A stretch of DNA of 64,000 bases from assembly GCA_002215645.1 (NCBI GenBank), contig NGFI01000006.1, positions 93,284 to 157,283 of the forward strand, read 5' to 3'. Shown piece after piece: positions 8,528-17,603 of the stretch (its first letter is position 1; every line of letters begins with the position of its first letter). The position numbers and the translations under genes are program-made. The notes under the pieces are model-generated. The model was not told where the DNA came from, searched no databases, and saw nothing but the letters and a program-made list of their open reading frames with translations. This stretch comes from Gemmatimonadetes bacterium 2013_60CM_65_52. Its GTDB lineage: Bacteria; Gemmatimonadota; Gemmatimonadetes; Gemmatimonadales; Gemmatimonadaceae.

Positions 8528-9925
8528 TCAGTGCACAGCAGCGCGCCCTGGAGCAAGCGCTTCAAGCTCAGCCCGCAGCTTGCCAACACGCTGTGCAAAT
8601 GCGGGATCCTCTCTCGTCACGGCAGCGACCCGGTCCAGACTGTGGATAACCGTCGAATGATCCCGCCCTCCAAATGCAGCGCCAATTTCCACGAGCTGCA
8701 TGCCGAGGAGCTCGCGCATGAAGTGCATCGCAACCTGCCTGGGTGCTGTGAGGGCCTTCGTGCGCGTCTTCGAGCGAAGTCCCTCCGGCGTTACACCCCA
8801 TTCCCGCGCAACGCCCATCTGAATCGCCTGCGGGGTGAGGCCCGTGAGCGCGGCCGGATCAGCGAGACGAATCTTGTCGCGGAGCGCGTCTCGCGCGAGG
8901 TCGATGGTGATCTCACGGTGCTTGAGCGACGCATACGCCAGCAGCTTGATGATCGAACCCTCGAGCTCGCGCACGCTCGAGCGAACATATTCTGCGATGA
9001 ACCGGATGACGTCCTCCGGTATGGTGTGCTCCAGATGATCGAGGAGGGCCTTGTTGCGCAGAATCGCAATTCTGTGCTCGAGCTCCGGCAACTCGATGTC
9101 GGCGACCATTCCCCACTGAAAGCGACTCACCAACCGTGCTTCGAGGCCGGGGATCTCGGAAGGCGGACGGTCACTCGTGAGTACGATCTGGCGTCCCGCT
9201 TCGTAGAGCGCGTTGAAGGTGTGAAAGAACTCTTCCTGGGTGGCCTCCTTGCCCTTCAGAAACTGCACGTCATCCACGAGGAGTAGATCGGTTTCGCGGT
9301 ACCGCCGGCGAAAATCGTGCATCGCGCGATTCTGGATCGAGCCGATCATGTCGTTCGTGAATTGCTCCGCCCCGATGAACGTGATCCTGATTTCCGGCCG
9401 CCGAGCGAATACCTCATGGGCGATCGCCTGCATGAGGTGGGTCTTCCCGATGCCAGTGTCGCCGTACAGGAAGAGAGGATTGTATGCTTTGCCCGGCGCC
9501 TGTGCGACGGCGTGCGCGGCCGCAGCGGCGAGCTCGTTTGACTTCCCGATGACGAAATGGTCGAAGGTGTAGCGCTCACTGAGGTGTGCATTGATGCTGG
9601 CGCCTTTCTGCTGCCCTGGTGCTCTGATCTCGGCCGGCGGCGCCACAAAAAAATCCATCTGAGTGCGCGACTTCCGGTCCTCCTGAACTCGGAAAACGAC
9701 GTTGAGCGGATGACCGACGGCGATCGGCGCGAGCTGAGTGAGCAGCGGCGCATGCTTGGACTCATTCCAGTCCGCTGCAAACTGATCTGGCGATCCGACA
9801 ACAATGGTCTCTTCGTCCACCGAGATGGCCTGCGTCGGCTCGAGCCATGTTTTAAACGTTTGTTCCGGCAGTTCGTGCCGAGCCCGATCCAGGATTCGCG
9901 TCCAGACTTCAGTTGCCGAGAGCAT
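8528..9925 (-). CDS. dnaA: Chromosomal replication initiator DnaA
   Basis: AAA+ ATPase that binds DnaA boxes and melts the origin. The protein is 465 residues from ATG 9925 (MLSATEVWTRILDRARHEL, domain I). Domain III has Walker A GDTGIGKTHL and Walker B LLLVDDVQFL. Domain IV has the DNA-binding signature GGRDHSTVIHSLDRV. An in-frame upstream ATG (10003) would add 26 atypical residues, so I prefer 9925. A perfect DnaA box sequence (8641-8649) falls inside the domain IV codons and may be fortuitous. Two near-boxes lie just upstream of the gene. Confidence 0.98.
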   Translation of the reverse strand: MLSATEVWTRILDRARHELPEQTFKTWLEPTQAISVDEETIVVGSPDQFAADWNESKHAPLLTQLAPIAVGHPLNVVFRVQEDRKSRTQMDFFVAPPAEIRAPGQQKGASINAHLSERYTFDHFVIGKSNELAAAAAHAVAQAPGKAYNPLFLYGDTGIGKTHLMQAIAHEVFARRPEIRITFIGAEQFTNDMIGSIQNRAMHDFRRRYRETDLLLVDDVQFLKGKEATQEEFFHTFNALYEAGRQIVLTSDRPPSEIPGLEARLVSRFQWGMVADIELPELEHRIAILRNKALLDHLEHTIPEDVIRFIAEYVRSSVRELEGSIIKLLAYASLKHREITIDLARDALRDKIRLADPAALTGLTPQAIQMGVAREWGVTPEGLRSKTRTKALTAPRQVAMHFMRELLGMQLVEIGAAFGGRDHSTVIHSLDRVAAVTREDPAFAQRVGKLRAELEALAPGRAAVH

Positions 9926-10168
9926 GCATTCTCTGAAGCATGTGGAAAAACCGGGCAGGCGGGGAGGCGAAGGTATCGGCGCCATGTGGAAAAAGCAAAC
10001 CACCCTCCACGGCGGGTCGCCCTACCGCCGGACCGAAGCAGCCTCGGTACTCGAGCGCACAGCACGTAGATGGTTGATGCTGATTGACTTATGTCCAGCG
10101 GCTGACTAGGCTTCGCGATCTGTTGCTGGACGTGAATCGCTCGATGTCTTCGGAGTAAAAGAGTACCA
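9926..10168. other. Possible oriC segment between dnaA and rpmH
   Basis: Divergent 243-bp gap between dnaA (minus) and rpmH (plus), a common origin location. Two copies of TTTTCCACA, one mismatch from the DnaA box TTATCCACA, lie on the minus strand at 9949-9941 and 9993-9985. There is no long AT-rich unwinding stretch and there are no further clear boxes, so this may only be the dnaA/rpmH promoter region. The other candidate gap, dnaA-dnaN (8335-8527), shows no boxes. Confidence 0.35.
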
Positions 10169-10333
10169 ATGGGAAAGCCAACGTATCGGCCACGCAATAC
10201 CCGCCGGTTGAGGACGCACGGATTCCGTGCGCGAATGGAAACAAAGTGGGGCAGGGCAACATTGGCGCGGCGTCGCAAGAAGGGGCGCAAGCAGCTCACG
10301 GTTCGCATCCCGGACAAGTACGCCGGGGCCTAG
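10169..10333 (+). CDS. rpmH: 50S ribosomal protein L34
   Basis: Small basic ribosomal protein of 54 residues. The sequence begins [19 protein letters not shown] and has the L34 hallmark RTHGFRARM, followed by the basic run [10 protein letters not shown]. The C-terminus is about eight residues longer than the E. coli 46-residue protein, ending DKYAGA. It is first in the conserved rpmH-rnpA-yidD-yidC-mnmE order, 14 bp before rnpA. Confidence 0.96.
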   Translation: MGKPTYRPRNTRRLRTHGFRARMETKWGRATLARRRKKGRKQLTVRIPDKYAGA

Positions 10334-10347
10334 CTCTCACCAATCCA

Positions 10348-10707
10348 GTGCCGGCGTCATTTCCGCGTGAGCTCCGCATCACACGCGGTGCCGAGCTACG
10401 ACGTCTGGGAGATGAGGGGAAGCGCATTCGGACGAAGTTTCTCGACGTCCGATATAGCCCTTCCCCTCCTTTGCTTGCCGAGGTCATCGAGCGCGTCCGT
10501 ATCGGGTTCATCGTACCCAAGCTTGGCCACAGTGCGGTGGAGCGAAACCGCCTGAAACGGCGCCTGAGAGAGCTTGCCCGCACGCAGCTCTCGACCATTC
10601 CCGCACGCATCGACGTTCGACTCCGGGCCAAGACGGCGGCCTATACCGCCTCATTTGCGGAATTGTCCGTGGATGTCCGTACGGTGAGCGAGGCCCTGGC
10701 GCGGTGA
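10348..10707 (+). CDS. rnpA: RNase P protein component
   Basis: Basic protein that assists the RNase P RNA in pre-tRNA cleavage. It has 119 residues from GTG 10348. The family signature [10 protein letters not shown] is present at about residues 68-77, preceded by [14 protein letters not shown]. The open frame extends back into rpmH codons, but that part is out of frame with L34 and not conserved. The stop overlaps the yidD GTG, suggesting translational coupling. Its RNA partner rnpB is on this strand 3.2 kb upstream. Confidence 0.93.
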   Translation: MPASFPRELRITRGAELRRLGDEGKRIRTKFLDVRYSPSPPLLAEVIERVRIGFIVPKLGHSAVERNRLKRRLRELARTQLSTIPARIDVRLRAKTAAYTASFAELSVDVRTVSEALAR

Positions 10708-10913
10708 AACAGGTTCTCATCCTCTTGATCAGGGCCTATCAAGTGTCCCTCGGACACCTCATGCCGCCCTCGTGTCGTTACTATCCAAGCTGCTCTGCGT
10801 ACGGTATCGAGGCGTTGCAACGACATGGAGCGCTGCGGGGATCATGGCTGACGATCCATCGCATCGCGCGATGCCATCCGTTTCACGCAGGCGGATACGA
10901 TCCCGTTCCCTGA
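10704..10913 (+). CDS. yidD: Membrane protein insertion efficiency factor YidD
   Basis: Small membrane-associated protein of 69 residues linked to YidC-dependent membrane protein insertion. The family core [21 protein letters not shown] and the downstream segment [14 protein letters not shown] are both present. It starts at GTG 10704, overlapping the end of rnpA by 4 bp, and ends 30 bp before yidC. Confidence 0.96.
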   Translation: MKQVLILLIRAYQVSLGHLMPPSCRYYPSCSAYGIEALQRHGALRGSWLTIHRIARCHPFHAGGYDPVP

Positions 10914-10943
10914 GACGCGGATCTCTCTGTACTGAATAGGATC

Positions 10944-12626
10944 ATGAATCGACGTTTCGTCCTTGCGATCATTCTCACGGCCCTCGTCATCGTGGGAACG
11001 CCGCTCATCTTCCCGCCGGGCCCGCGCACGGGCACGCGCGCCGACTCTGTTGCTGCGGCCGCGCGAACCCCGACGGAGTCAACTCCGAGAACCGAGCCGG
11101 CGAACGCCCCGGCCCGCAGCGCCACGCCGACGGCAAGCGCGCAGCCGTCACGTGCGCTCTCCGATGTCCAGGACACCATCACCGTGCGCACGCGTCTGAC
11201 GCACTATCGCTTCAACGCACTTGGCGCGGCGCCTGTTTCCGCGGAGCTCGATAGCTATCCATCTCGCCGCCCCGGGAGGAAAGGGCTCGCGACGAACCTC
11301 GTCACCGCGCCGGGGCGCCTCGTGGGATATCGACTGGCGATCGGAGCCGATACGGTCCTTCTCGACACCGTGCGGTTCTCACGGCTCAATACCCCCCCGT
11401 CGGAAATCGACTACGCCGCCTCGGTGTTGGGGCACACGGTTCGTATCTCATATCGCCTGCCCAAATCGGCCGACGAGGAGTATCGCCTTCAAGTGGCTGC
11501 GAGAGTCGATAGCGTCCCCGCTGGTGCGAGTCTTCTCGTCGCCTTGCCGACGACGATCGAATCGAATGAACCAGACACGCTCGACGACATGAACCACCTT
11601 GGCGTCAGCCTTCGGCCGATTCGAGGCGACGTTTCCAGCACGAACTTCTCGAAGCTCGACCCTGGCGAGGTGCGCACGGAGACGGGCCCGTTTACCTGGG
11701 CCGCGGTGCGGGACAAATACTTCCTCGTCGTCGCACGCACGAACGCCGTGCCGTTCACCACGGCACGAATCCAGGGACTCGCGCGCACCGGGAAGGTGGC
11801 GTCGCACGTACTCACCGAGGCGACGCTGCCACTGAAGAACGGCGCGGCCAGCTTCGAGATCTACGCCGGTCCACAGGATTTCGAGCGCCTCCAGCGGCTT
11901 GGTGGAGACCTCGACCAGGTCAATCCGTACGCCGGCTGGTTTCACGGCGTGGTACAACCCGTCGCGGCGCTCGTGATGAAGGCGCTTCTCTGGATGAAGC
12001 GGACGACGCGGCTCAACTACGGATGGGTGCTCGTCCTCTTCGGCGTTGCGATCCGGCTGCTTCTCTGGCCGTTGAATCAGAGCGCTATGCGCACGAGCAT
12101 GAAGATGCAGCGGCTCCAGCCGGAGCTGCAGGCACTCCAGAAGAAGTACGCCGATGATCCGCGCAAACAGCAGGAAGCGGTCATGAAGGTCTACAAGGAC
12201 CACGACATGAGTCCGCTGAGCCCGGTGATGGGGTGTCTTCCGATGCTCCTCCCCATGCCCGTGCTCTTTGCGCTCTACTTCGTCTTTCAGAACACCATCG
12301 AATTTCGCGGCGTTCCGTTTCTCTGGCTGCCGGACATTTCCCTGCGGGATCCCTTCTACATCACGCCATTGCTGATGGGCGTATCGATGTTCGTGATGTC
12401 CTGGATCGGCATGCGCAATTCGCCGCCGAATGCGCAGGCGAAGATGATGAGCTACATGATGCCGGTGATGTTCACCGTTCTGTTTCTCAATTTTGCCGCG
12501 GGATTGAATTTGTACTACGCGGTACAGAACATCGCCGCACTGCCACAGCAGTGGCTGCTCGCGCGAGAGCGAAGCAAGCTGCCACCCCTCCCCGCCGCAG
12601 GAGAACGGAAGGGCCGCACCGCATAA
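10944..12626 (+). CDS. yidC: Membrane protein insertase YidC
   Basis: Inner-membrane insertase of 560 residues, of the long (Gram-negative) form. It has an N-terminal signal-anchor (FVLAIILTALVIVGTPLIF), a large periplasmic beta domain (about 90-340) and the conserved five-helix insertase core starting near TRLNYGWVLVLFGVAIRLLLWPL. The core retains the coiled cytoplasmic loop (MQRLQPELQALQKKYADD) and GCLPMLLPMPVLFALY. AGGA lies upstream of ATG 10944. A periplasmic domain implies a diderm cell envelope. Confidence 0.97.
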   Translation: MNRRFVLAIILTALVIVGTPLIFPPGPRTGTRADSVAAAARTPTESTPRTEPANAPARSATPTASAQPSRALSDVQDTITVRTRLTHYRFNALGAAPVSAELDSYPSRRPGRKGLATNLVTAPGRLVGYRLAIGADTVLLDTVRFSRLNTPPSEIDYAASVLGHTVRISYRLPKSADEEYRLQVAARVDSVPAGASLLVALPTTIESNEPDTLDDMNHLGVSLRPIRGDVSSTNFSKLDPGEVRTETGPFTWAAVRDKYFLVVARTNAVPFTTARIQGLARTGKVASHVLTEATLPLKNGAASFEIYAGPQDFERLQRLGGDLDQVNPYAGWFHGVVQPVAALVMKALLWMKRTTRLNYGWVLVLFGVAIRLLLWPLNQSAMRTSMKMQRLQPELQALQKKYADDPRKQQEAVMKVYKDHDMSPLSPVMGCLPMLLPMPVLFALYFVFQNTIEFRGVPFLWLPDISLRDPFYITPLLMGVSMFVMSWIGMRNSPPNAQAKMMSYMMPVMFTVLFLNFAAGLNLYYAVQNIAALPQQWLLARERSKLPPLPAAGERKGRTA

Positions 12627-12694
12627 GCCGAGGTGCCGCAGGGCGGGCCCGCCGCCCCGCAGCATGGCGCGCCCTGTGCGCTGGCGACACTCTC

Positions 12695-13501
12695 GTGCGA
12701 ATCACGTACGTCGGTCACGCCACGCTGTTGCTCGAGGTCGAAGGTTGCCGGATCCTCACGGACCCCAACTTCGACACGACGCTCGGCCGGTTCCTGCCGC
12801 GAGTCACCGCGCCCGGCCTTGCCATCGATGCGCTGCCGCCGCTCGATGCCATGCTGCTGACTCACGCGCACGCCGACCACCTCTCGTTTCGGTCGCTCGA
12901 TCAGCTTCCGCGCGAAATACCGTTGTTCGCGCCGTCGGCCGTCGCCAGGTGGCTCCTGGGCAAGGGATATCGAAATGCCACGGGCCTCGACCCGGGCGGC
13001 GTCGTCTCCCTTCGTGACGGCACGCTGCGAATTCACGCGGCACGGGCAAAGCATCGGGGCAACCGGTATGGCTTCGATCGGTGGCTCAGCGCGACGAACA
13101 TGTATCTCCTCGAATCGCCGCACGAGAGCGCGTTCTTTGCCGGCGACACGGCGCTGACGTCCACGACCCACGACCTCGTCGAACGCATCCTGTGGCGTGC
13201 GGACCGCCAGCTCGACGTCGCACTGCTCCCCATCGGCTACGCGCCACCATGGAAACCGGGATTCCGCCGCGGTCATCTGACCGGTGAAGACGCGCTCTCA
13301 CTCTTCGAGGTGCTCCGCGCGCGCGCGATGCTCCCTTATCATTGGGGAACGTTCCGGCATGTTACCGCAACGGCATTTGACGCAATTACCCGCCTCCAGA
13401 ACAGCCTGAGCACCTTCCACCGGAAGGATCACGTGCACATCGTCGAGCCAGGCGAGACACTCGTCGTCGAGGGAGCAGACATCTGGCGAGCGAAACTCTG
13501 A
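12695..13501 (+). CDS. MBL-fold metal-dependent hydrolase
   Basis: Metallo-beta-lactamase-superfamily protein of about 268 residues, of the UlaG / NAPE-PLD-like branch. It begins with ITYVGHATLLLEVEG, has the zinc motif LLTHAHADHLS (HxHxDH), a second metal segment FFAGDTAL and the late histidine in LPYHWGTFRH. The substrate cannot be told. GTG 12695 is the start closest to the conserved strand; the frame is open upstream into the yidC end. Its TGA overlaps the proposed CTG start of mnmE, so the two appear translationally coupled. Confidence 0.85.
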   Translation: MRITYVGHATLLLEVEGCRILTDPNFDTTLGRFLPRVTAPGLAIDALPPLDAMLLTHAHADHLSFRSLDQLPREIPLFAPSAVARWLLGKGYRNATGLDPGGVVSLRDGTLRIHAARAKHRGNRYGFDRWLSATNMYLLESPHESAFFAGDTALTSTTHDLVERILWRADRQLDVALLPIGYAPPWKPGFRRGHLTGEDALSLFEVLRARAMLPYHWGTFRHVTATAFDAITRLQNSLSTFHRKDHVHIVEPGETLVVEGADIWRAKL

Positions 13502-14856
13502 GCGCGCTGAACGGAACGCTGCTGGAAGGCGGCGCGACGATCGCGGCAATCGCCAGCGCTCCTGGAAGGGGCGCACTGGCGGTGGTTCGGGTCAGTGGAG
13601 CGGAATCCCACCAGATTGCGCGACGCATTCTGATGCCGTCCCTCACACAGATTCGTCTGGCACGACGATGCCGCGTGGTGGATCCGGCTGGCGCAACGGT
13701 GGACGACGCCGTGGCAACACTATATGCGGCACCGCATTCGTACACCGGCGAAGACATGCTCGAGCTCACGGTGCACGGCGGTGCCGTCGCGCCGATTCTT
13801 GTGCTCGACACGCTCGTGGCGGCCGGTGCGCGCCAAGCGGAGCCCGGCGAATTCACCCGGCGCGCGGTCCTGAACGGCAAGCTGGATCTGCTGCAGGCCG
13901 AGGCCGTCGCTGATGTGATCGACGCGCGCAGCTCGGCGGCGCATCGTCAGGCACTCAGACAGCTCGGCGGCGGACTTTCACGTCAGCTCACCGACCTCCG
14001 AGGTCAAATTCTCCAGCTCGAGGCGCTGCTGGCATATGACATCGATTTTCCGGAGGAAGACGACGGGCCGATTTCGCGCGAGCGTGTGGCTGCCGCGACG
14101 GACGAGGTGATGACGACGCTGCAGCGCCTCCTCTCGACAGGACGAATCGGCGAGCTCGTGCATGATGGTGCACTCGTGGTACTGGCCGGGCCGCCGAATG
14201 TCGGAAAATCGTCTCTCTTCAACGCCCTCGTGGGCGAATCGCGCGCCATCGTAACCGAAACGCCCGGGACGACACGGGACGCAATCGAAGCAGTGATCGA
14301 TCGGCCGACGTTTCCGTTGCGTCTCGTCGACACCGCCGGGTTGAGACAGGATCCCGATCCCATCGAGCGGCTTGGCATCGAAACGGCGACCCGGTACCTG
14401 GAGCGAGCCGCCATCGTGCTCGCCTGCTTGACCGGCGTGGCGGACGAATGCGTCACCGCGACCCTGCGGGACTGCACCGACGCGGCAATCATCACCGTCG
14501 GGACGAAGGCGGATCTGGCGCGAGCCGCGTTCGATGCCGACGTCCATGTCAGCGCGCTCACGGGAACGGGCTTGTCGGAGTTGCTTGCCCTGATCGAGGC
14601 GCGCCTTGGGGAGCGGCCAGGATTGTCAGCGCCAGATGCGCCGGTGCTGACGAGAACGCGACACCGTGTGATGATCGAGCAGGCCGTAGAGGAGATGCAC
14701 CGCTTCCGGGCCGCCTGGGCAGTGAGCGACCTTCCGGCGCCCGTCGTCGCCTCTCATCTGCACGCGGCGCGAGGCAGCCTGGAAGAGTTGATCGGCACGG
14801 TGCAGGTCGATGACGTGCTCGACGTCGTCTTTCGAAGCTTCTGCGTGGGAAAGTAG
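13498..14856 (+). CDS. mnmE: tRNA modification GTPase MnmE (apparent CTG start)
   Basis: With MnmG, installs the 5-carboxymethylaminomethyl group on wobble uridine 34. The conserved N-terminal segment ATIAAIASAPGRGALAVVRV is encoded from about 13534, but no ATG, GTG or TTG lies upstream in this frame. CTG 13498 fits best: it overlaps the preceding TGA as CTGA, has GGCGAG 7-8 nt upstream, and gives 452 residues, the normal length. A GTG at 13582 would delete the conserved segment. The G domain has GPPNVGKSS, ETPGTTRD, DTAG and GTKAD (the usual N of NKxD is T). The catalytic C-terminal CVGK is intact. Confidence 0.93.
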   Translation: MSALNGTLLEGGATIAAIASAPGRGALAVVRVSGAESHQIARRILMPSLTQIRLARRCRVVDPAGATVDDAVATLYAAPHSYTGEDMLELTVHGGAVAPILVLDTLVAAGARQAEPGEFTRRAVLNGKLDLLQAEAVADVIDARSSAAHRQALRQLGGGLSRQLTDLRGQILQLEALLAYDIDFPEEDDGPISRERVAAATDEVMTTLQRLLSTGRIGELVHDGALVVLAGPPNVGKSSLFNALVGESRAIVTETPGTTRDAIEAVIDRPTFPLRLVDTAGLRQDPDPIERLGIETATRYLERAAIVLACLTGVADECVTATLRDCTDAAIITVGTKADLARAAFDADVHVSALTGTGLSELLALIEARLGERPGLSAPDAPVLTRTRHRVMIEQAVEEMHRFRAAWAVSDLPAPVVASHLHAARGSLEELIGTVQVDDVLDVVFRSFCVGK

Positions 14857-14860
14857 CGAA

Positions 14861-15799
14861 TCAGGCCGTCGCGGCCGCGCCGCGCGCCAGCTCCTCGAGC
14901 TCGCGCGCATTCGCCCGAACCGCCCAGGCAATCCCACGCTCGGCCACCGCCGCCTCGACCATGCGCGCGCCAAGGTAATAGCCGCTGCGCTCGGGCAGCA
15001 CGTACCGATCGACGGTGCGGGCTTCGTCGCTCATACCACCGGACAAGTAGCGCAATCGAAGGCCCAGTCCTGCGCGATCAAGGTCCTCGATCACGGCGCG
15101 GTTGATGACAGATTCGAGCTCACGTACACGCGCATACTGTCGTCGCGCAAACCCGAAATACTCCCACGGAGCATGGCCTGGGCTGATCATTTGCGACACG
15201 TGCACCGCGAGACCTTCGTTCACGAGCAATTCGCGAAGCGGCGCCTGCTGACCGGTGTCCCAGTACGAGTAGGAACCGTTCGCGGCGTCAACGAGCTGCC
15301 GCATTTCGCTTCGGCTCGTTGGCGAGGTGTATCGGATTGCATGGGCGTGCTCGTGCGCGAGCCACAGCGGGATCAGCTCAGGATCGAGTCCCAGCCCCTG
15401 CGTATCGGGATTGGCAACGGACGTGAAGTGTTCCAGACAAACGAAGCCGACACCTCTTCCGTCCACCACGAGCTCACCTGCGTTCGCCGCGCCCACGCCG
15501 ACCATGAGGATGACGTCCACATCCACATCCTGCTCGAGGAGGTGCGCAGTGTGTTGCTCGGTCGATCGGGCGAGCGCCACCACATCCGTGCGCTCCAACA
15601 TCTCGCGCAAGTCAGTGCGGTCCGCGAGCGCTGTCGCGCGGACGACGTCGAGGAAATGCGGCCCCTCCGGATCAACGACGTAGTTGTGCCAGTAGGGCGC
15701 GAGGAGCTTCTGGTGGGCTTGGAAGTAGCGCTGGTAGGCGGCGACGCGATCGGTGCTGTTGAGTACTGCAAAAAAATCAGGCAGCAGGTTGATCAGCAT
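14861..15799 (-). CDS. Putative zinc metallopeptidase, DUF2268-like
   Basis: Soluble protein of 312 residues with no signal peptide. The motif LWLAHEHAHAIRY gives an HExxH zinc site (HEHAH) near residue 149, and a glutamate-bearing segment RELLVNEGLAVHVSQMI follows about 40 residues later, as expected for a gluzincin-type third ligand. The overall arrangement resembles the predicted zinc protease family DUF2268, but I recognise it only by motif and spacing. It is convergent with mnmE with a 4-bp gap. Confidence 0.6.
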   Translation of the reverse strand: MLINLLPDFFAVLNSTDRVAAYQRYFQAHQKLLAPYWHNYVVDPEGPHFLDVVRATALADRTDLREMLERTDVVALARSTEQHTAHLLEQDVDVDVILMVGVGAANAGELVVDGRGVGFVCLEHFTSVANPDTQGLGLDPELIPLWLAHEHAHAIRYTSPTSRSEMRQLVDAANGSYSYWDTGQQAPLRELLVNEGLAVHVSQMISPGHAPWEYFGFARRQYARVRELESVINRAVIEDLDRAGLGLRLRYLSGGMSDEARTVDRYVLPERSGYYLGARMVEAAVAERGIAWAVRANARELEELARGAAATA

Positions 15800-16079
15800 T
15801 CGACCGGGAAGCTACCTGCGAAAGTGCGAAGGGGCCCGTTACGCGAACGGGAGCGCCGATTCGGCGGCGCATTGGACGCGGAATGATAGTGGCGATGGTT
15901 GGAGCGAACAAGAGACACAAAACCGGCGAACACGACACACGCCGCGCGCGTGATCAGGCTCACGGACTGAAGCGAGCCCGCGCGGAGGACGCAATTGACC
16001 GCCGCCGGCTCCGTCCGCGGGGCTGGCACGCTTCTTTCCTTGATGTTCGTCGCGAGCAGGCCAGGCGCGGGAGAGAACG

Positions 16080-16733
16080 ATGACGACGCTTCAGCAGATC
16101 GAGCTGCGCTGTCCAATCTGCGAGACGCGATTCAAGTCGCAGCAGGTCATCTCGACGAATTCATTCGGCGGGAAGCGCACGGATTTCCATGAGCGAGCGG
16201 CGGGCACACAGCCCCTTCCGTTCCTCATTCACATGTGTAGTCGGTGTGGCTACTCCGGCGCGGAGCGCGACTTCACGGAGGAAACAGACGTCACGCCGGG
16301 GTTGCGCGAGCACGTCTGGAACGAGCTGGCGCCGCAGATCTCGACCGTCGCGGTGCCGGGCTCGGAGAAGTACGAGGCGGCGGCAAAAGTGGCAGAGTGG
16401 CAGGGGGTCGATGCCCGGCACATCGCCGACCTCCTCCTGCGCGCCGCATGGTGCTGCGTGGACGAAAGTGACACGGAGGCCGAACGCTACTTCCGCCGGA
16501 AGGCCGCGTGGAAGTTCGAGGAGGCACTCGACAGCTACGACGGCGTGGCACACGAGGAGCGCGCGGTGCTCACATACCTCGTCGGCGAGCTGTGGCGCCG
16601 AATCGGGGATGCGCGGCTCGCGACCGACTGGCTCAACCGTGTCTCCTCCGAGATCACGGACCGCGGAACACAGCAGTGGGTGCTCGACGCCGCCCGCCAG
16701 CAGCGCGACTGCCCACGTGAGTGGTTTGGCTGA
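16080..16733 (+). CDS. DUF2225 family protein with zinc-binding cysteines
   Basis: Cytoplasmic protein of 217 residues. Two CxxC pairs (RCPICETRF at residues 9-17 and HMCSRCGYSG about 35 residues later) form a zinc knuckle. The rest is helical and TPR-like (RYFRRKAAWKFEEALDSY, YLVGELWRRIGDARLATDWL), the usual arrangement of DUF2225 proteins, whose function is unknown. Start ATG 16080 follows GGGAGAGAACG. The stop is 2 bp from the convergent upp stop. The 280 bp upstream (15800-16079) hold nothing recognisable. Confidence 0.8.
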   Translation: MTTLQQIELRCPICETRFKSQQVISTNSFGGKRTDFHERAAGTQPLPFLIHMCSRCGYSGAERDFTEETDVTPGLREHVWNELAPQISTVAVPGSEKYEAAAKVAEWQGVDARHIADLLLRAAWCCVDESDTEAERYFRRKAAWKFEEALDSYDGVAHEERAVLTYLVGELWRRIGDARLATDWLNRVSSEITDRGTQQWVLDAARQQRDCPREWFG

Positions 16734-16735
16734 CG

Positions 16736-17383
16736 CTACCGCGTTCCGAACAGACGATCGCCGGCGTCGCCGAGTCCGGGCAGAATGTAACCCTGTTCGT
16801 TGAGCTCACGGTCGAGCGCGGCGCAGTACACCACGACATCGGGATGTGCTTCCGCCAGCCGACGGACGCCCGCCGGCGCCGCAACCAGGCACAGGAAACG
16901 AATGCGAGAGGCGCCGGCCCGTTTCAGTGAGGCGACGGCCGCCGCGGCGCTTCCTCCCGTTGCGAGCATGGGATCCAGCAGAAAGAAATCACGTTCCGCG
17001 GCGTCTCCGGGCACCTTGAAGTAGTAGTCGACCGGCTCGAGCGTATCGTGGTCTCTGTAAAGTCCGATGTGTCCGACCCTCGCAGCGGGGACGAGGCGGG
17101 CGACTCCTTCCACCATGCCGAGACCCGCGCGCAGAATCGGCACCAGCGTGAGCTTCTTTCCACTCACGCGCCTGCCGGTGGTTCGCTCCAGGGGCGTGTC
17201 GACGGGCGCCGGTTCCAGGGTCAACTCACTCGTGGCCTCGTACGCGATCAGGGTGGCGATCTCGTCGACGAGCTCCTTGAAGATTTTCGTGGGCGTCGAG
17301 CGGTCGCGCAGCAACGTCAACTTGTGCTGCACCAGCGGGTGCGAGACGATGCGCAGCGTGGCGAACGCGGGGGTGGTGTCCAT
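16736..17383 (-). CDS. upp: Uracil phosphoribosyltransferase
   Basis: Pyrimidine salvage enzyme converting uracil and PRPP to UMP. The protein is 215 residues from ATG 17383 ([20 protein letters not shown]). It has the segment [15 protein letters not shown], the PRPP-binding loop [16 protein letters not shown] and the uracil-binding C-terminal [17 protein letters not shown]. The frame is open upstream of 17383 but that would run through the divergent small gene at 17411. Confidence 0.97.
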   Translation of the reverse strand: MDTTPAFATLRIVSHPLVQHKLTLLRDRSTPTKIFKELVDEIATLIAYEATSELTLEPAPVDTPLERTTGRRVSGKKLTLVPILRAGLGMVEGVARLVPAARVGHIGLYRDHDTLEPVDYYFKVPGDAAERDFFLLDPMLATGGSAAAAVASLKRAGASRIRFLCLVAAPAGVRRLAEAHPDVVVYCAALDRELNEQGYILPGLGDAGDRLFGTR

Positions 17384-17410
17384 GCGGCGGAAGCTAGTAA
17401 CTTCGCGCGA

Positions 17411-17596
17411 ATGAAAGAATACCAAGCCGTGATGCTGCGACTCACTCGCCATGCGCGTGATGACGAGGACGCGTTGACGGACCTGCTCAACGAGCGAAGC
17501 CGCGGCGGATGGCATCCGGCCATGATGTCGCAGGACGATCGCCGGATTACCGTCGTGTTCGAGCGGCCAAGCGATCGCCCGCCTGGAGCGGGGTGA
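17411..17596 (+). CDS. Small protein, possibly DUF4177-like
   Basis: Open frame of 61 residues starting [11 protein letters not shown]. The pattern, a strand, then a helix ending [14 protein letters not shown], then a strand [11 protein letters not shown], resembles DUF4177-type small proteins (usual motif LNELGxEGWE). It is divergent from upp and 7 bp before a TetR gene on the same strand, so it may be co-transcribed with it. Function unknown. Confidence 0.6.
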   Translation: MKEYQAVMLRLTRHARDDEDALTDLLNERSRGGWHPAMMSQDDRRITVVFERPSDRPPGAG

Positions 17597-17603
17597 TTTC
17601 ACC

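Noticed and set aside
13582..13584. GTG as the start of mnmE
   Set aside because: It would remove the conserved N-terminal AAIASAPGRGALA segment, which is clearly encoded just upstream in the same frame.
15793..16116. Minus-strand frame of 107 residues upstream of the DUF2268-like gene
   Set aside because: It has no family features, Arg/Ser-rich composition, and overlaps the start of the supported DUF2225 gene on the other strand.
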